The translations under genes were made by a program, and so were the position numbers. A stretch of 64,000 nt of DNA from Salinicoccus albus DSM 19776 (GTDB lineage: Bacteria; Bacillota; Bacilli; Staphylococcales; Salinicoccaceae): assembly GCF_000385175.1 (NCBI RefSeq), contig NZ_ARQJ01000029.1:62001-126000 (forward strand). Direction: 5' to 3'. The notes beneath the pieces were generated by a model. That model was not told the DNA's origin, did no database searches, and saw nothing but the letters and a program-made list of their open reading frames with translations. Of this stretch, positions 45,783 to 54,646 are shown piece after piece; the stretch's first letter is position 1; each line of letters opens with the position of its first letter.

Positions 45783-47262
45783 GAACACGGTCTCCTTCCA
45801 TATATTTGACGATGGTATGAATCATAACACCCGTCGCCCCTTGGGGGCCGTACGGCGTCTGTTTTGTTTTTGTTCCAGTACCTGCAATATCAAAATGGAT
45901 CCACGGCGTGCCATTAGTGAACTGTTTGATGAATCCTGCCGCAAACGAGGCCCGGCCGGGCTTTTCCACATGATTGACAATGTCAGCGACTTCTGAAGAC
46001 CTGACATTCGCTTCCTCGATCTCTGTAATCGGCAGAGGCCACATCGTTTCCCCTGTCTCTCTGCTCAGTCTGAGGATATCATCCAGGAAATCCGGCGATT
46101 TATTCGTAAATACGCCTGTGCGTTCTGTGCCGAGGGCTGCGACTACAGCCCCGGTCAATGTCGCAAAATCCATGATCAGACTTGGCGAATACTGGGAGGC
46201 ATGGAATACAGCATCCCCGAGTACCAGCCGGCCTTCCGCGTCCGTGTTCTTCACTTCAACCGTCTGTCTGCTGTAGGATGTATAGACATCATCCGGGCGC
46301 ATACCGTTACCGTCCACCATATTCTCCGCCAGTGCAACCACCGCAACGACGTGCACCGGCAGTTCCATTTCACATATTGCATTGAGCATGCCAATAACGT
46401 TTGCCGCACCGCTCATATCATATTTCATCCCGGGCATTCCTGTTTTCGTTTTAATGGAATATCCGCCGGTATCGTAAGTGATGCCCTTACCGACCAGTGC
46501 AATCGGTTTGCAGTGTGCAGCATCCGGGTGGGCATATTTTATGGTGACAAGCCGCGGCTTTGCTTGTGATGCTTTCCCTGCTGCAGTAATCAGGCCATAG
46601 CCTTCCGCTTCCAATGTCTCGTCATCTTTCACTTCACCGGAAACATATTCGTTGTCTGTGAATATCGCTGCAATTTTATCGGCCATATGTTGCGGTGTCA
46701 TTATATTCGGCGGGGTTTCACTGAAATCGCGCGCCATGGCAATACTTCTGCCCAGCTTCTGATAGCGTTCAATTTCCGCTTCTGCGTCTTTGGCACCGGT
46801 CACTGTGACGGCCGCTTCGTTGGTGAACAGCGATTTTCTGTCCGTTTTATACGATTCGAACTCATGGACACTGATGACAGACATCAGCCCGAATGCTTCT
46901 GCAGGTCTTATCGGGGCATACTTGAATGTCTCGAATAAAACCTGCACACGCTGTGTATCCGTTTCTTTTAAAAATTGGAATAATTTACCGAATATGTGCT
47001 GTAAATCTGTCTGCTCAAGTATATTTGTATCTCCCAGACCCACCGCAATCACTTTGCGGTAATCTCTTTGTATCGTCACGCCGGTTGTGGTGATATCACC
47101 CATTTCTGAAGAGAGCACTTCCTCTTTTATACTGTCTGCAAGCATGCCATTTAACAGAGAATCCACTTCATCGCGGTTCTTCATTTCGTTTAAATTGGAA
47201 GGCAGACCGATAACGATCGCTTCATCTGTCGCTGCGTATTTATCACGATAGCTAATATTCAA
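45775..47262 (-). CDS. pepA: Leucyl aminopeptidase (M17 family)
   Basis: Cytoplasmic two-metal aminopeptidase (495 aa). The C-terminal catalytic domain has LVGKGITYDTGGYSIK, DMSGAANVIG, and the signature NTDAEGRLVLGDA, which supplies metal ligands and the catalytic arginine. The N-terminal domain is divergent, as usual for M17. The start is TTG with AGGAGG eight bases upstream. It lies 12 bases after yuiB; the yuiB-pepA pairing near ndh is staphylococcal gene order. Confidence 0.94.
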   Translation of the reverse strand: MNISYRDKYAATDEAIVIGLPSNLNEMKNRDEVDSLLNGMLADSIKEEVLSSEMGDITTTGVTIQRDYRKVIAVGLGDTNILEQTDLQHIFGKLFQFLKETDTQRVQVLFETFKYAPIRPAEAFGLMSVISVHEFESYKTDRKSLFTNEAAVTVTGAKDAEAEIERYQKLGRSIAMARDFSETPPNIMTPQHMADKIAAIFTDNEYVSGEVKDDETLEAEGYGLITAAGKASQAKPRLVTIKYAHPDAAHCKPIALVGKGITYDTGGYSIKTKTGMPGMKYDMSGAANVIGMLNAICEMELPVHVVAVVALAENMVDGNGMRPDDVYTSYSRQTVEVKNTDAEGRLVLGDAVFHASQYSPSLIMDFATLTGAVVAALGTERTGVFTNKSPDFLDDILRLSRETGETMWPLPITEIEEANVRSSEVADIVNHVEKPGRASFAAGFIKQFTNGTPWIHFDIAGTGTKTKQTPYGPQGATGVMIHTIVKYMEGDRVHE

Positions 47263-47274
47263 AATTCCTACCTC

Positions 47275-47592
47275 CTAGAACATCTGGTAGCCTGCATTCC
47301 TTAAGTAGCGGATCGTCATACCTGCAAGAATAATACCGACGAGTCCGCCGCCAAGCATAATGATGTCAGCCAGATACAGGTTAGTCAGATTATTTCCGAG
47401 TGTCGAAAATGCCTCGGATGTATTTGTAAAGTATTCTGCGCTTGAGATTCCGTCCACGATCAGCACCACGATCACCGGATAGACCAGAACCATCAGCCAT
47501 GTCGTTTTCAATATCATATTAAGTATAAAACTGATGCCGTAAAACAGAACAAAGAAGAGCAGCATGGACAGCAGCAATTGGATGATCGACAT
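47275..47592 (-). CDS. yuiB: YuiB-family membrane protein
   Basis: Three-helix membrane protein (105 aa, the same length as B. subtilis YuiB) with FVLFYGISFILNM, the ADIIMLGGGLVG segment and the C-terminal LRNAGYQMF. Function unknown; it sits beside a type II NADH dehydrogenase, as in Bacillus. GGAGG precedes the ATG. Confidence 0.85.
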   Translation of the reverse strand: MSIIQLLLSMLLFFVLFYGISFILNMILKTTWLMVLVYPVIVVLIVDGISSAEYFTNTSEAFSTLGNNLTNLYLADIIMLGGGLVGIILAGMTIRYLRNAGYQMF

Positions 47593-47612
47593 TGATAAAT
47601 AACCTCCACATT

Positions 47613-47648
47613 AAAAAATGGCACGGGCATTGAAAGAATGCCCATGCC
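47613..47648 (-). terminator. Terminator of ndh
   Basis: Arms GGCACGGGCATT / AATGCCCATGCC (one mismatch); on the minus strand followed by six T. Confidence 0.85.
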
Positions 47649-47664
47649 AGACTGATCAATTAAA

Positions 47665-48876
47665 TTATAATAGTTTGCCTTTGGAGTATGCAAGCATCGG
47701 CCCGCCGACTTGAAGGATAGCCCTGGAATCGATGACGCGCTTCATAAAGGCTGCTTTCCTGCCTTTAATTTCACGTCCAAATACAAGTCCGATGCCATCA
47801 TTTGGCCCCAGGGAGCATACGGTTCCTTTGTCATCATATTCAAATGGGACCCGTCTCTCCTTATTTAAGGTCAGGGCAATATTTTTCGCTGTATGCTGAC
47901 CCAGCTGCATTGCAATTTGTGCCGTTGTCGGATACGGACGGGCGTCCTCACCTTCGCCGTTCATCACAGCGGCCACGTCGCCGATCGCATAAATATTGTC
48001 ATAGCCTTCAATTGTCAGATCAGGGGTGACCACAATGCGTCCGCGTTTAACACCGTCGAACGATGCTTCCATCAGGCTGTTGCCGCGCACACCCGCAGTC
48101 CAGATCACATTGTTCGCTTCAATCTGCTGTTCTTCATCATCAGCTTTAACCACAAATCCATCTTCATTCGCTGAGATAATCGGTGTGCCGACTTTGAATT
48201 CAACCCCGCGGTCTTCCAGATAGTTCACTGCATAGTCGACAAGATTTTCAGGGAACATCGGCAGCATATTCGGCATAGCTTCTACGCATGTAATCTTCAC
48301 TTTATTCTTATCGATTGCATATCTCTCACACAGCTCAGGAATACTCACAGTCAGTTCCCCAAGGAACTCGACACCCGTAAATCCGCCCCCGCCGACAAGA
48401 ATTGAAAGGTCTTTTTCATCACCTGAACTTCTGTAGTTCGCAAAGTTCTTTTCAATTTCCTGACGCGCCGCAATCGCTGTCTCCGGATCAACAATTGTAT
48501 GTGCATGCTCATCCATGCCGTCAATACCGAACGATTCACTTTCAAACCCTAAGGCTACGACAAGAATATCATATTCGAAGTCTCCCTGATTGGTCTCCAC
48601 CCGCTGCTCATCCTTGTGGATCGCGGTCACAGCTGCCGGAACAAACTTGACCTTCTGTGTATCCACGACTTTGTTGATCGGATAAGTGCCGCGTTCCCAA
48701 TCGATTGTCCCTGCAGCTGTTTCGTGAAGCCAGGTTGATTCATAATGATATTCATCCCTGTTGATGAGTGTGATATCCGCATCCTGGAATGACAATTTCT
48801 TCTGCAAATTTGAGATTGTCTGAAGACCGGCATATCCGCCACCCAGCACGAGAATTTTCTGTCTCTCAAAACTCAT
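47665..48876 (-). CDS. ndh: Type II NADH:quinone oxidoreductase (NDH-2)
   Basis: Peripheral membrane flavoprotein (403 aa) that passes electrons from NADH to menaquinone without pumping. FAD motif [11 protein letters not shown] near the N-terminus, NADH motif [15 protein letters not shown], and the quinone-site segment [13 protein letters not shown] are present, along with GDVAAV of the third FAD contact. AAAGGTGA precedes the ATG. Together with the Mrp antiporters it fits a respiratory chain that relies on secondary Na+/H+ exchange. Confidence 0.95.
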   Translation of the reverse strand: MSFERQKILVLGGGYAGLQTISNLQKKLSFQDADITLINRDEYHYESTWLHETAAGTIDWERGTYPINKVVDTQKVKFVPAAVTAIHKDEQRVETNQGDFEYDILVVALGFESESFGIDGMDEHAHTIVDPETAIAARQEIEKNFANYRSSGDEKDLSILVGGGGFTGVEFLGELTVSIPELCERYAIDKNKVKITCVEAMPNMLPMFPENLVDYAVNYLEDRGVEFKVGTPIISANEDGFVVKADDEEQQIEANNVIWTAGVRGNSLMEASFDGVKRGRIVVTPDLTIEGYDNIYAIGDVAAVMNGEGEDARPYPTTAQIAMQLGQHTAKNIALTLNKERRVPFEYDDKGTVCSLGPNDGIGLVFGREIKGRKAAFMKRVIDSRAILQVGGPMLAYSKGKLL

Positions 48877-48936
48877 TTACTGTCACCTTTTCTCTCCAAA
48901 AATTTATAGTTTTTTTAATGTAAACAGATAAAATAA

Positions 48937-48974
48937 AAAATCGCTAATATAACACTTTTAATATTAGCGATTTT
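48937..48974 (-). terminator. Terminator of the HesB/SufA-type gene
   Basis: Perfect 14-bp arms AAAATCGCTAATAT / ATATTAGCGATTTT; on the minus strand followed by a T-run. Confidence 0.85.
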
Positions 48975-49004
48975 CTTCACAAATTTCAAGCTATTCAAGC
49001 TTTT

Positions 49005-49364
49005 TTAACAATCTTCAGGCTTTCCGGAGACTTCTTTTGTACGGAAGGACGATCCGCAGCCGCACGCCAGTGAGGCATTTGGATTATCAATGGTAAAGCC
49101 GCCGCCCATCAATGATTCTTTGAAATCAATCACTGTGCCGTCAACCACCGGAAGGTCATTTTTATCTACAAGAACCTTAACACCGTGAAATTCGTATTCC
49201 TCGTCACGATCCTGTTTTTCTACTTCAGCAGCCATGCCGTATGTCAAACCTGAGCACCCGCCGCCCTGTACTTTGAATCTGAGGAATCCGTCCGGCAGAT
49301 CGTTCTTTTGCAACATATCTTTCACTTCGTATGCAGCGCCTTCTGTTAATGTAACACTGGACAT
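49005..49364 (-). CDS. HesB/IscA/SufA-type iron-sulfur carrier
   Basis: A-type carrier (119 aa) that passes Fe-S clusters to targets. The three conserved cysteines appear as GGGCSGLTYG and ACGCGSSF. The C-terminal tail (RTKEVSGKPEDC) ends with an additional cysteine. GGAGGAG precedes two adjacent ATGs; the second (49364) has better spacing. It is placed with nfu and yutJ, as in staphylococci. Confidence 0.92.
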   Translation of the reverse strand: MSSVTLTEGAAYEVKDMLQKNDLPDGFLRFKVQGGGCSGLTYGMAAEVEKQDRDEEYEFHGVKVLVDKNDLPVVDGTVIDFKESLMGGGFTIDNPNASLACGCGSSFRTKEVSGKPEDC

Positions 49365-49407
49365 CATATCACTCCTCCATTTATACCTATTATATCATTT
49401 TCATCCC

Positions 49408-49671
49408 TTACTTCAAATCTTCGAACAATGCTTCTTCTTCCTGCTTATTTTTGTCTATTCTCTGATAGATTTTCTCAAGCAGTTTATCCGGTGTCGTCGC
49501 GCTGACGATTTTACCATCTACCAGAACGTAGTATGCTTTGCTGCAGAGCCCACAGTTGTAAAGACAACCATAGTCCAGGACATCGATTTCCGGATCTGCA
49601 TCCAGCGTATTATATAAATCCTCTGTGCCTTTCAGCATATTAGAGGAACAAAATTCTATTAAAGTGAACAT
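49408..49671 (-). CDS. yuzB: YuzB-family (UPF0349/DUF1450) protein
   Basis: Small protein (87 aa) with IEFCSSNMLKGTEDLY and YGCLYNCGLCSKAYYVLVDGK. The C-x-x-C-G-x-C arrangement recalls thioredoxin-like or Fe-S binding folds; no function is established. The start is ATG 49671, because an upstream in-frame GTG forms part of the GGAGGTGA ribosome site. Divergent from yutJ. Confidence 0.85.
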   Translation of the reverse strand: MFTLIEFCSSNMLKGTEDLYNTLDADPEIDVLDYGCLYNCGLCSKAYYVLVDGKIVSATTPDKLLEKIYQRIDKNKQEEEALFEDLK

Positions 49672-49708
49672 TACAGTCACCTCCGGTCATCATTCTTACG
49701 GGCTTCCA

Positions 49709-49737
49709 TTGTAGTTTATCGTGTTAACTATTATAAT
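49709..49737 (+). promoter_or_regulatory. yutJ promoter
   Basis: TTGTAG (49709-49714), 17-base spacer, TATAAT (49732-49737), 36 bases before the ATG. Confidence 0.65.
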
Positions 49738-49773
49738 GTACATTAGAGTATTATAAAACAAGGCGGTACTAAC

Positions 49774-50835
49774 ATGAAGAATATTGTTTGTCTTGGCGGC
49801 GGCTATGGGAACATGCGTTTTATACAGAGAATGCTTCCGAAGCTGCCCTCCGACTATAAGATTACGCTCGTCGATAAAAATCCATATCACGGGCTGAAAA
49901 CTGAGTATTATGCACTTGCTGCCGGCACCAAAAGCGAAAAGAAAGTGCGCATGGGTTTTCCGGAAGATACACAGGTGGATATCATTTATGACACGGTCAC
50001 AGAAATTGATATCGACAACGGCAGAGTCATTACTGAAAATAACGCCCTCGAATATGACAAACTCGTCGTCGGACTGGGATGCGAGGACAAGCACCACGGC
50101 GTGCCCGGTGCCAAAGCGCACACCTGCAGTATCCAGACGCTGAGAGAGTCACGGGCAACATTCGAAGCCATCGGTGATTTGACACCAAATGATACTGTCG
50201 GCATTGTCGGTGCCGGACTGAGCGGCATTGAAATTGCCAGTGAACTCCGCGAAGCCAGAAATGATTTATATATCAAACTCTTTGACCGCGGGGAACGGAT
50301 CCTCCCGATGTATCCTGTCCGTCTGAGCGATTACGTGAAAAGATGGTTTGACGAAAATAACGTCGATGTCATTCCAAATTCAAATATCGTCAAAGTGGAA
50401 TCCGACCATGTCTATAACAACAACGAGTCCCATGCACTCGATATATGCATTTGGACAGCCGGAGTACAGCCGGCCGAAGTTGTGCGCCGCATGCCTGTGG
50501 AATTTGGCCCGGGCGGCCGCGTGGTACTCAATCAGTACCATCAGGTGCCGGGGTATCAAAACGTCTATGTTGTCGGCGACTGCGCAGCACTGCAGCATGC
50601 ACCCTCCGCACAGGTTGCAGAAGGTCAGGCGGAACAGATTGCTGAAGTGATGTCGGACATCGTTGCAGGCAGGGAACTGCCCGGTGAAATGCCTGATATT
50701 AAAATGCAGGGCATCCTGGGTTCCCTCGGTTCAAAAGAAGGCTTTGCCTACTTAAAAGAACGCACCGTCACAGGGCGCATCGCCCGCATGCTGAAAAGCG
50801 GCGTCCTCTGGATGTACAAACTTGGCAATAATTGA
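49774..50835 (+). CDS. yutJ: NADH dehydrogenase-like FAD oxidoreductase (YutJ family)
   Basis: Pyridine nucleotide-disulfide oxidoreductase family protein (353 aa) related to NDH-2. FAD motif CLGGGYGNMRFIQ, second dinucleotide motif VGAGLSGIEIASEL and YVVGDCAAL are present. It lacks a clear C-terminal membrane-anchoring amphipathic extension beyond GVLWMYKLG. The gene lies between yuzB and nfu and has its own promoter. Physiological electron donor and acceptor are not known; an accessory quinone reductase is one option. Confidence 0.88.
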   Translation: MKNIVCLGGGYGNMRFIQRMLPKLPSDYKITLVDKNPYHGLKTEYYALAAGTKSEKKVRMGFPEDTQVDIIYDTVTEIDIDNGRVITENNALEYDKLVVGLGCEDKHHGVPGAKAHTCSIQTLRESRATFEAIGDLTPNDTVGIVGAGLSGIEIASELREARNDLYIKLFDRGERILPMYPVRLSDYVKRWFDENNVDVIPNSNIVKVESDHVYNNNESHALDICIWTAGVQPAEVVRRMPVEFGPGGRVVLNQYHQVPGYQNVYVVGDCAALQHAPSAQVAEGQAEQIAEVMSDIVAGRELPGEMPDIKMQGILGSLGSKEGFAYLKERTVTGRIARMLKSGVLWMYKLGNN

Positions 50836-50846
50836 TGTAAGTAAGA

Positions 50847-50879
50847 CAGCCCCTGTCCAGTCATCACTGTCAGGGGCTG
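50847..50879. terminator. Hairpin between yutJ and nfu
   Basis: Arms CAGCCCCTG / CAGGGGCTG between two convergent genes; T-runs are weak on both sides. Confidence 0.6.
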
Positions 50880-50903
50880 CTTGTATGTTTTGTCCTATAT
50901 CGC

Positions 50904-51146
50904 TTAAAACACCTGTTCAATTTCTACGAACCCTGGAACCTCTTCAAGTAACGCACGCTCTATGCCCGCCTTCAGTGTGATCGTTGAACTTGGGCAGGTG
51001 CCGCAGGCGCCAAGCAGACGGAGGTTGACAACACCATCCTCTACATCTACGAGCTCACAGTCCCCGCCATCTCTCAATAGGAATGGGCGCAATTTATCAA
51101 GTACCTCATCAACTTGTTCGTACATTGTTTCCTGGCTTGTCGTCAT
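50904..51146 (-). CDS. nfu: NifU-like iron-sulfur scaffold/carrier Nfu
   Basis: NifU C-terminal domain protein (80 aa, the length of S. aureus Nfu). The cluster-binding C-x-x-C is in [14 protein letters not shown], and [14 protein letters not shown] is the family start. The start is ATG 51146 after GGGAGTG; an upstream GTG is part of that site. Transfers Fe-S clusters to aconitase-like targets. Confidence 0.94.
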   Translation of the reverse strand: MTTSQETMYEQVDEVLDKLRPFLLRDGGDCELVDVEDGVVNLRLLGACGTCPSSTITLKAGIERALLEEVPGFVEIEQVF

Positions 51147-51242
51147 AAAATTCACTCCCTATTAATTCGTACTCTTTTTTGTCTATTTATATTATAATAG
51201 ATATAGAAGAAAAAATCCATCGTCTGAAAGGAGTATGTTTGT

Positions 51243-51554
51243 ATGAAATATGTCGTCAACGTCTATGGACGTGATGTATTATGCGCCAGCTGTGTGAACG
51301 CGCCCGGGTCAAAAGAGACATATGAATGGCTGCAGGCTATCCTTGACCGGAAATACCCGGAACGTGATATCAACTACAATTATATAGATATGGACCGTGA
51401 AGAAAATCTTACTGATTATGATCAGGATATCATAGAACGCATTGATGATGATGAACTCTTCTACCCATTGGTCGCCATCAATGATGAGATTGTGCAGGAT
51501 GGACACGTACAGCTGAAACCGATCAAAAGATGGTTCGAAGAAAAAGGCGCTTAA
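51243..51554 (+). CDS. yuzD: YuzD-family (DUF1462) thioredoxin-fold protein
   Basis: Small protein (103 aa) with an N-terminal VNVYGRDVLCASCVNAPGS segment, where C-x-x-C looks redox-active, and YPLVAINDEIVQDGHVQ, resembling a thioredoxin-like cis-proline region. Family function is unknown; a disulfide reductase role is inferred from the fold. AAAGGAG precedes the ATG, and a TATAAT lies at 51193-51198. It is divergent from nfu. Confidence 0.87.
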   Translation: MKYVVNVYGRDVLCASCVNAPGSKETYEWLQAILDRKYPERDINYNYIDMDREENLTDYDQDIIERIDDDELFYPLVAINDEIVQDGHVQLKPIKRWFEEKGA

Positions 51555-51565
51555 ATCATTGATTC

Positions 51566-51597
51566 AATCCCCCGTGTCAGTCACAGGGGGATTTTTA
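51566..51597 (+). terminator. Terminator of yuzD (also faces bioY)
   Basis: Arms AATCCCCC / GGGGGATT extended by TGT/ACA inside, followed by TTTTTA on the plus strand. Confidence 0.85.
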
Positions 51598-51604
51598 TAG
51601 GCCG

Positions 51605-52144
51605 TTATACCGCCGGCCTGAATCCGCGGGCCTGGAGTTTGCGGGCAAATGCGGCGGTCAGCACAGCAATAATCGCATCTTTAATGATGAACGGCAGCAC
51701 CGCAATCCGAAGCGCCTCTGCAATCCCCGTCGGAGTACCGAGAACAACGTTGAAAATCAGCATGAAGTACAAACACCCGAGGGTAAAAGACACCAGTAAT
51801 CCAATGATTCCCGCTGCCGCGGCAGCGATGAAATTCTTATCCTCCCCGGTGACGAGCCCTGCAAAGAACGCTGCGGGCATCAGCCCGAGTATAAATCCGA
51901 ACGTCGGCGAAACCAGAGCGCCAATCCCCCCGCTTCCTGCAAAAACAGGCACACCGGCCAATCCGATACACATATACACAAAAGTGCTCAGCACCCCGAG
52001 TCTGGGTCCCAGAAGAAAACCGGTCAGCAATGCCATCGGCAGCTGGAAGGTCACCGGCACCGGCCCGACCGGTATTCTGATCTGCGCACCTATCGCTATT
52101 AATGCAGCAAACAATGCAGCATATATAAGATGCTTTGTTTTCAT
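51605..52144 (-). CDS. bioY: Biotin ECF transporter substrate-binding protein BioY
   Basis: Six-helix S-component (179 aa) with AQIRIPVGPVPVTFQLPMALL near the N-terminus and GGIGALVSPTFGFILG, both BioY hallmarks, plus the C-terminal FIIKDAIIAVLTA. The start is ATG 52144, with AGGAGA upstream. No EcfA/EcfT genes are nearby, so it must use a shared energising module. A BirA operator covers its promoter. Confidence 0.95.
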   Translation of the reverse strand: MKTKHLIYAALFAALIAIGAQIRIPVGPVPVTFQLPMALLTGFLLGPRLGVLSTFVYMCIGLAGVPVFAGSGGIGALVSPTFGFILGLMPAAFFAGLVTGEDKNFIAAAAAGIIGLLVSFTLGCLYFMLIFNVVLGTPTGIAEALRIAVLPFIIKDAIIAVLTAAFARKLQARGFRPAV

Positions 52145-52173
52145 ATCAGGTCTCCTTATGTATTGATATATAC

Positions 52174-52227
52174 ATAGTAGCATTGTCACGGGTCATTGTT
52201 AACCATTAATTTATTCCGGTTAACAAT
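52174..52227 (-). promoter_or_regulatory. bioY promoter with BirA operator
   Basis: Minus-strand promoter TTAACA (52197-52202), 17 bases, TACTAT (52174-52179). It is overlapped by a perfect inverted repeat ATTGTTAACC (52195-52204) and GGTTAACAAT (52218-52227) separated by 13 bases, the BirA box seen before biotin genes in Firmicutes. Biotinoyl-AMP-bound BirA would block the -35 when biotin is plentiful. Confidence 0.85.
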
Positions 52228-52298
52228 TTGTATGAGAAATGTCCTTCGCCCCATAATATTACGGTCATCGCCATGCGCACCACTTTAGTTTCAGCAAA

Positions 52299-52324
52299 AG
52301 AAAACCCCGGACTCAGTGCCGGGG
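52299..52324 (-). terminator. Terminator of the hydroxyacid dehydrogenase gene
   Basis: Arms CCCCGG / CCGGGG with an 8-base loop; on the minus strand followed by TTTTCTTTT. Confidence 0.75.
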
Positions 52325-52351
52325 CTGCCTCTAAATCAATCGTATTAAAAA

Positions 52352-53308
52352 TTATTGGACCGGAGTGATGGCCTGGCCGCCATTCAACACTTCCATGATA
52401 TTGTTCACACACAGATTCATCATGTTATTGCGGGTAGCAACGGAGGCGCTGCCGATATGCGGCAGCAGTGTCATGTTATTCAGTCCGACGAATGGGTGAT
52501 CGGCCCCGATGGGTTCGTTCTCATAGACGTCCAGTGCTGCACCGCCGATTTCTCCTGATTTTACCGCTTCGGCCAGGTCCGCTTCTACAACATGGGCACC
52601 GCGTCCAATATTGATAAAATGTGCGGAGTTTTTCATGAGGGAGAACGCTTTTTTATCAAATGTATGCTTGGTCTGATTCGTCAGGGGGGCTGAACATAAG
52701 ACAAAATCGGATCTTTCCAGCATGGATTCGAAACTTGTGAGTTTAGCGCCGAGTGCTCTGGCCTCTTCTGATTCACTTCTGTTGTGATAAAGCACATTGC
52801 AGTTGAACCCTTTCAACCGTCTTGCAAATGAGACACCGATGGATCCCATGCCGAAGATGCCGATGGTTTTGCCGAACACATCTGTACCCGCCATATGATA
52901 CGGACTCCAGCCGGACCACTCGCCGTCCATGAGTTCCTGATTGGCTTCAAGGACTCTGCGTGCGGATGTCAGCATTAAAGTGAAGGCGAGTTCTGCTGTT
53001 GTTTCCGTCAACACATCAGGTGTGTTTGCGATTACAACCTCACGACGTTCCGCTGCTGCCAGATCAATATTGTCAAAGCCGACAGCCAGATTTGCAACCA
53101 CTTTCAACTCCGGTGCATTCTGAAGCATTTCCTCATCCACTTTATCACTCAGCATCGTTAATACTGCATGAGCATCCCGGGTCTCTGCCAGAAATTTCTC
53201 GCGCGGCATCGGCTGTTCATCCGCTTCCCAGACAATGACTTCAAAATCCTTTCGCAGTTTCTGCAGCATATCCGGATTAATATTGCGGGTTATAACGACC
53301 TTTTTCAA
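52352..53308 (-). CDS. D-2-hydroxyacid dehydrogenase (glyoxylate/hydroxypyruvate reductase type)
   Basis: NAD(P)-dependent D-isomer 2-hydroxyacid dehydrogenase (318 aa). NAD motif GIFGMGSIGVSFARRL, the catalytic arginine in INIGRG-adjacent text, glutamate in DVYENEP and the catalytic histidine in LPHIGSAS are present. Likely reduces glyoxylate or hydroxypyruvate; exact substrate not determined. It begins with TTG immediately after the stop of the NagD-type gene, with GGAG eight bases upstream, so it is coupled to that gene. Confidence 0.92.
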   Translation of the reverse strand: MKKVVITRNINPDMLQKLRKDFEVIVWEADEQPMPREKFLAETRDAHAVLTMLSDKVDEEMLQNAPELKVVANLAVGFDNIDLAAAERREVVIANTPDVLTETTAELAFTLMLTSARRVLEANQELMDGEWSGWSPYHMAGTDVFGKTIGIFGMGSIGVSFARRLKGFNCNVLYHNRSESEEARALGAKLTSFESMLERSDFVLCSAPLTNQTKHTFDKKAFSLMKNSAHFINIGRGAHVVEADLAEAVKSGEIGGAALDVYENEPIGADHPFVGLNNMTLLPHIGSASVATRNNMMNLCVNNIMEVLNGGQAITPVQ

Positions 53309-54073
53309 TTAATCGACACTCCATTCTGTTAGGTTGTTTATCATATATGTTGGCTGCTTTTCCTTAGCTTCAACGACTTCCCGTGAGCTCACACCGGTGT
53401 TTACATGTAAAGTATCCACGCCCCCGTTGATCCCTGTCAATATATCTGTATCATAATTGTCACCCACCAGCAGCACCTCCTCTTTTGGAAGATTGAGGGT
53501 GTCCACGGCGGCATCCAATATGATCCCCTGCGGCTTGCCGATGACAATGGGTTCTGCGCCCGTCGTCGTGGTGAGCACGGAGATCAGTGCCCCGGCGCCG
53601 GGTACGAACCCCCTTTCAGTCGGGAATTTCTTATCGGGGTTCGTGGCAATCAGTTTGGCACCCTTGCCGATAAGAAGGGCAGCATTGGATAATTTCTCAT
53701 AAGTGATGTCAGTATCCAGCCCCATCACGATATAATCCGCATCTGTTTCTGTAACCCTTATCCCTGAATCTTCAAGTGTTTGTTTCAGAGAATCTGTGCC
53801 GATGACGTATGCTCTCCCTTCAGGATCCGTTTCTTTAAGATAGGCTGCCGTGGCCATCGATGATGTATAAAGCGTTTCGGGTTTAATATCAAACCCCATA
53901 TCGATGAGTTTCTGAGCCGCTTCCGCCTGCGTCTTCGTCGCATTGTTCGTCAGAAAGACATACGGAATCTGCGCTTTATTCAACCGGTCAATAAAATCAA
54001 TCGCTCCGTCAATCAGGGCACTGCCGCTGTACATCGTGCCATCAAGATCGACCAGGTAACCTTTATACGTCAT
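53309..54073 (-). CDS. NagD/AraL-type HAD-IIA phosphatase
   Basis: HAD-IIA sugar or nucleotide phosphatase (254 aa; TIGR01457-like group). Nucleophile motif YLVDLDGTMY near residue 8, motif II FLTNNATKT, lysine motif IGKPQ and GDNYDTDI are intact. The start is ATG 54073 with AAAGGAGG upstream; longer in-frame extension would overlap yutE extensively. It overlaps the DUF86 gene by 11 bases. Probably a house-cleaning phosphatase. Confidence 0.9.
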   Translation of the reverse strand: MTYKGYLVDLDGTMYSGSALIDGAIDFIDRLNKAQIPYVFLTNNATKTQAEAAQKLIDMGFDIKPETLYTSSMATAAYLKETDPEGRAYVIGTDSLKQTLEDSGIRVTETDADYIVMGLDTDITYEKLSNAALLIGKGAKLIATNPDKKFPTERGFVPGAGALISVLTTTTGAEPIVIGKPQGIILDAAVDTLNLPKEEVLLVGDNYDTDILTGINGGVDTLHVNTGVSSREVVEAKEKQPTYMINNLTEWSVD

Positions 54074-54494
54074 GCTGGCCTCCTTTGAATGCTGTAATTG
54101 CCTGCCCCTCATTTTCAAAGAAGTTATAGACATTCTGTTTATAGTCTCTGTAGGCAGAAAGGTTTCGATTAAAAGCATTCTTCATTTCAGAACGGTCGAG
54201 ATTCATATATTTGCGGGTCAGTTCGTTACGCCATTTGAAGGTCTCTCCAAATCTCCTGTTATCCTCCGCAGGAATCACACCTTCATTTTCCATGATATCC
54301 ATGACATCCTGATAGCTCCCCGGGTCCCGCAGGATAAAGGCATCGATAATCATATTGCCGACATCCACAGATGACTCGATCAGCATATGACAGATCCGTT
54401 CCAGGGCCATCCCCTCTGCCTGTTCAAACTGAGCCGTCAGATCTTCAATATAGTCAAGACGGCGGATGAGATCATCTTTATCAACAAAATACAT
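54063..54494 (-). CDS. yutE: DUF86/HepT-like protein (YutE family)
   Basis: Alpha-helical HEPN-type protein (143 aa) similar to HepT RNase toxins. Helical core LERICHMLIESSVDVGNMIIDAF is typical. The catalytic motif expected as R-x4-6-H-x-Y reads RNELTRKY (residues 89-96), with arginine instead of histidine, so nuclease activity is doubtful. No MntA nucleotidyltransferase antitoxin is adjacent. The start is ATG 54494, with AAAGGAG upstream. It is embedded in a conserved yutD-yutE-nagD-gyaR operon, which argues for a housekeeping role. Confidence 0.82.
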   Translation of the reverse strand: MYFVDKDDLIRRLDYIEDLTAQFEQAEGMALERICHMLIESSVDVGNMIIDAFILRDPGSYQDVMDIMENEGVIPAEDNRRFGETFKWRNELTRKYMNLDRSEMKNAFNRNLSAYRDYKQNVYNFFENEGQAITAFKGGQHDV

Positions 54495-54604
54495 TGCAGA
54501 CACTCCTTTTGTATCGTTCCTATTATATGATAGCATAATTTAAATTAAACTGAACCGGCAGGTTCCAGCTCTCTTTGACAGACTTCGTTCTGAATATGAA
54601 GAAT

Positions 54605-54631
54605 GCCCAAAATCCCATGCGGATTTTGGGC
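54605..54631 (-). terminator. Hairpin downstream of yutD
   Basis: Perfect 11-bp arms GCCCAAAATCC / GGATTTTGGGC with a 5-base loop; the T-tail on the minus strand is weak. Confidence 0.6.
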
Positions 54632-54646
54632 TGTTTCATCTCTTTT

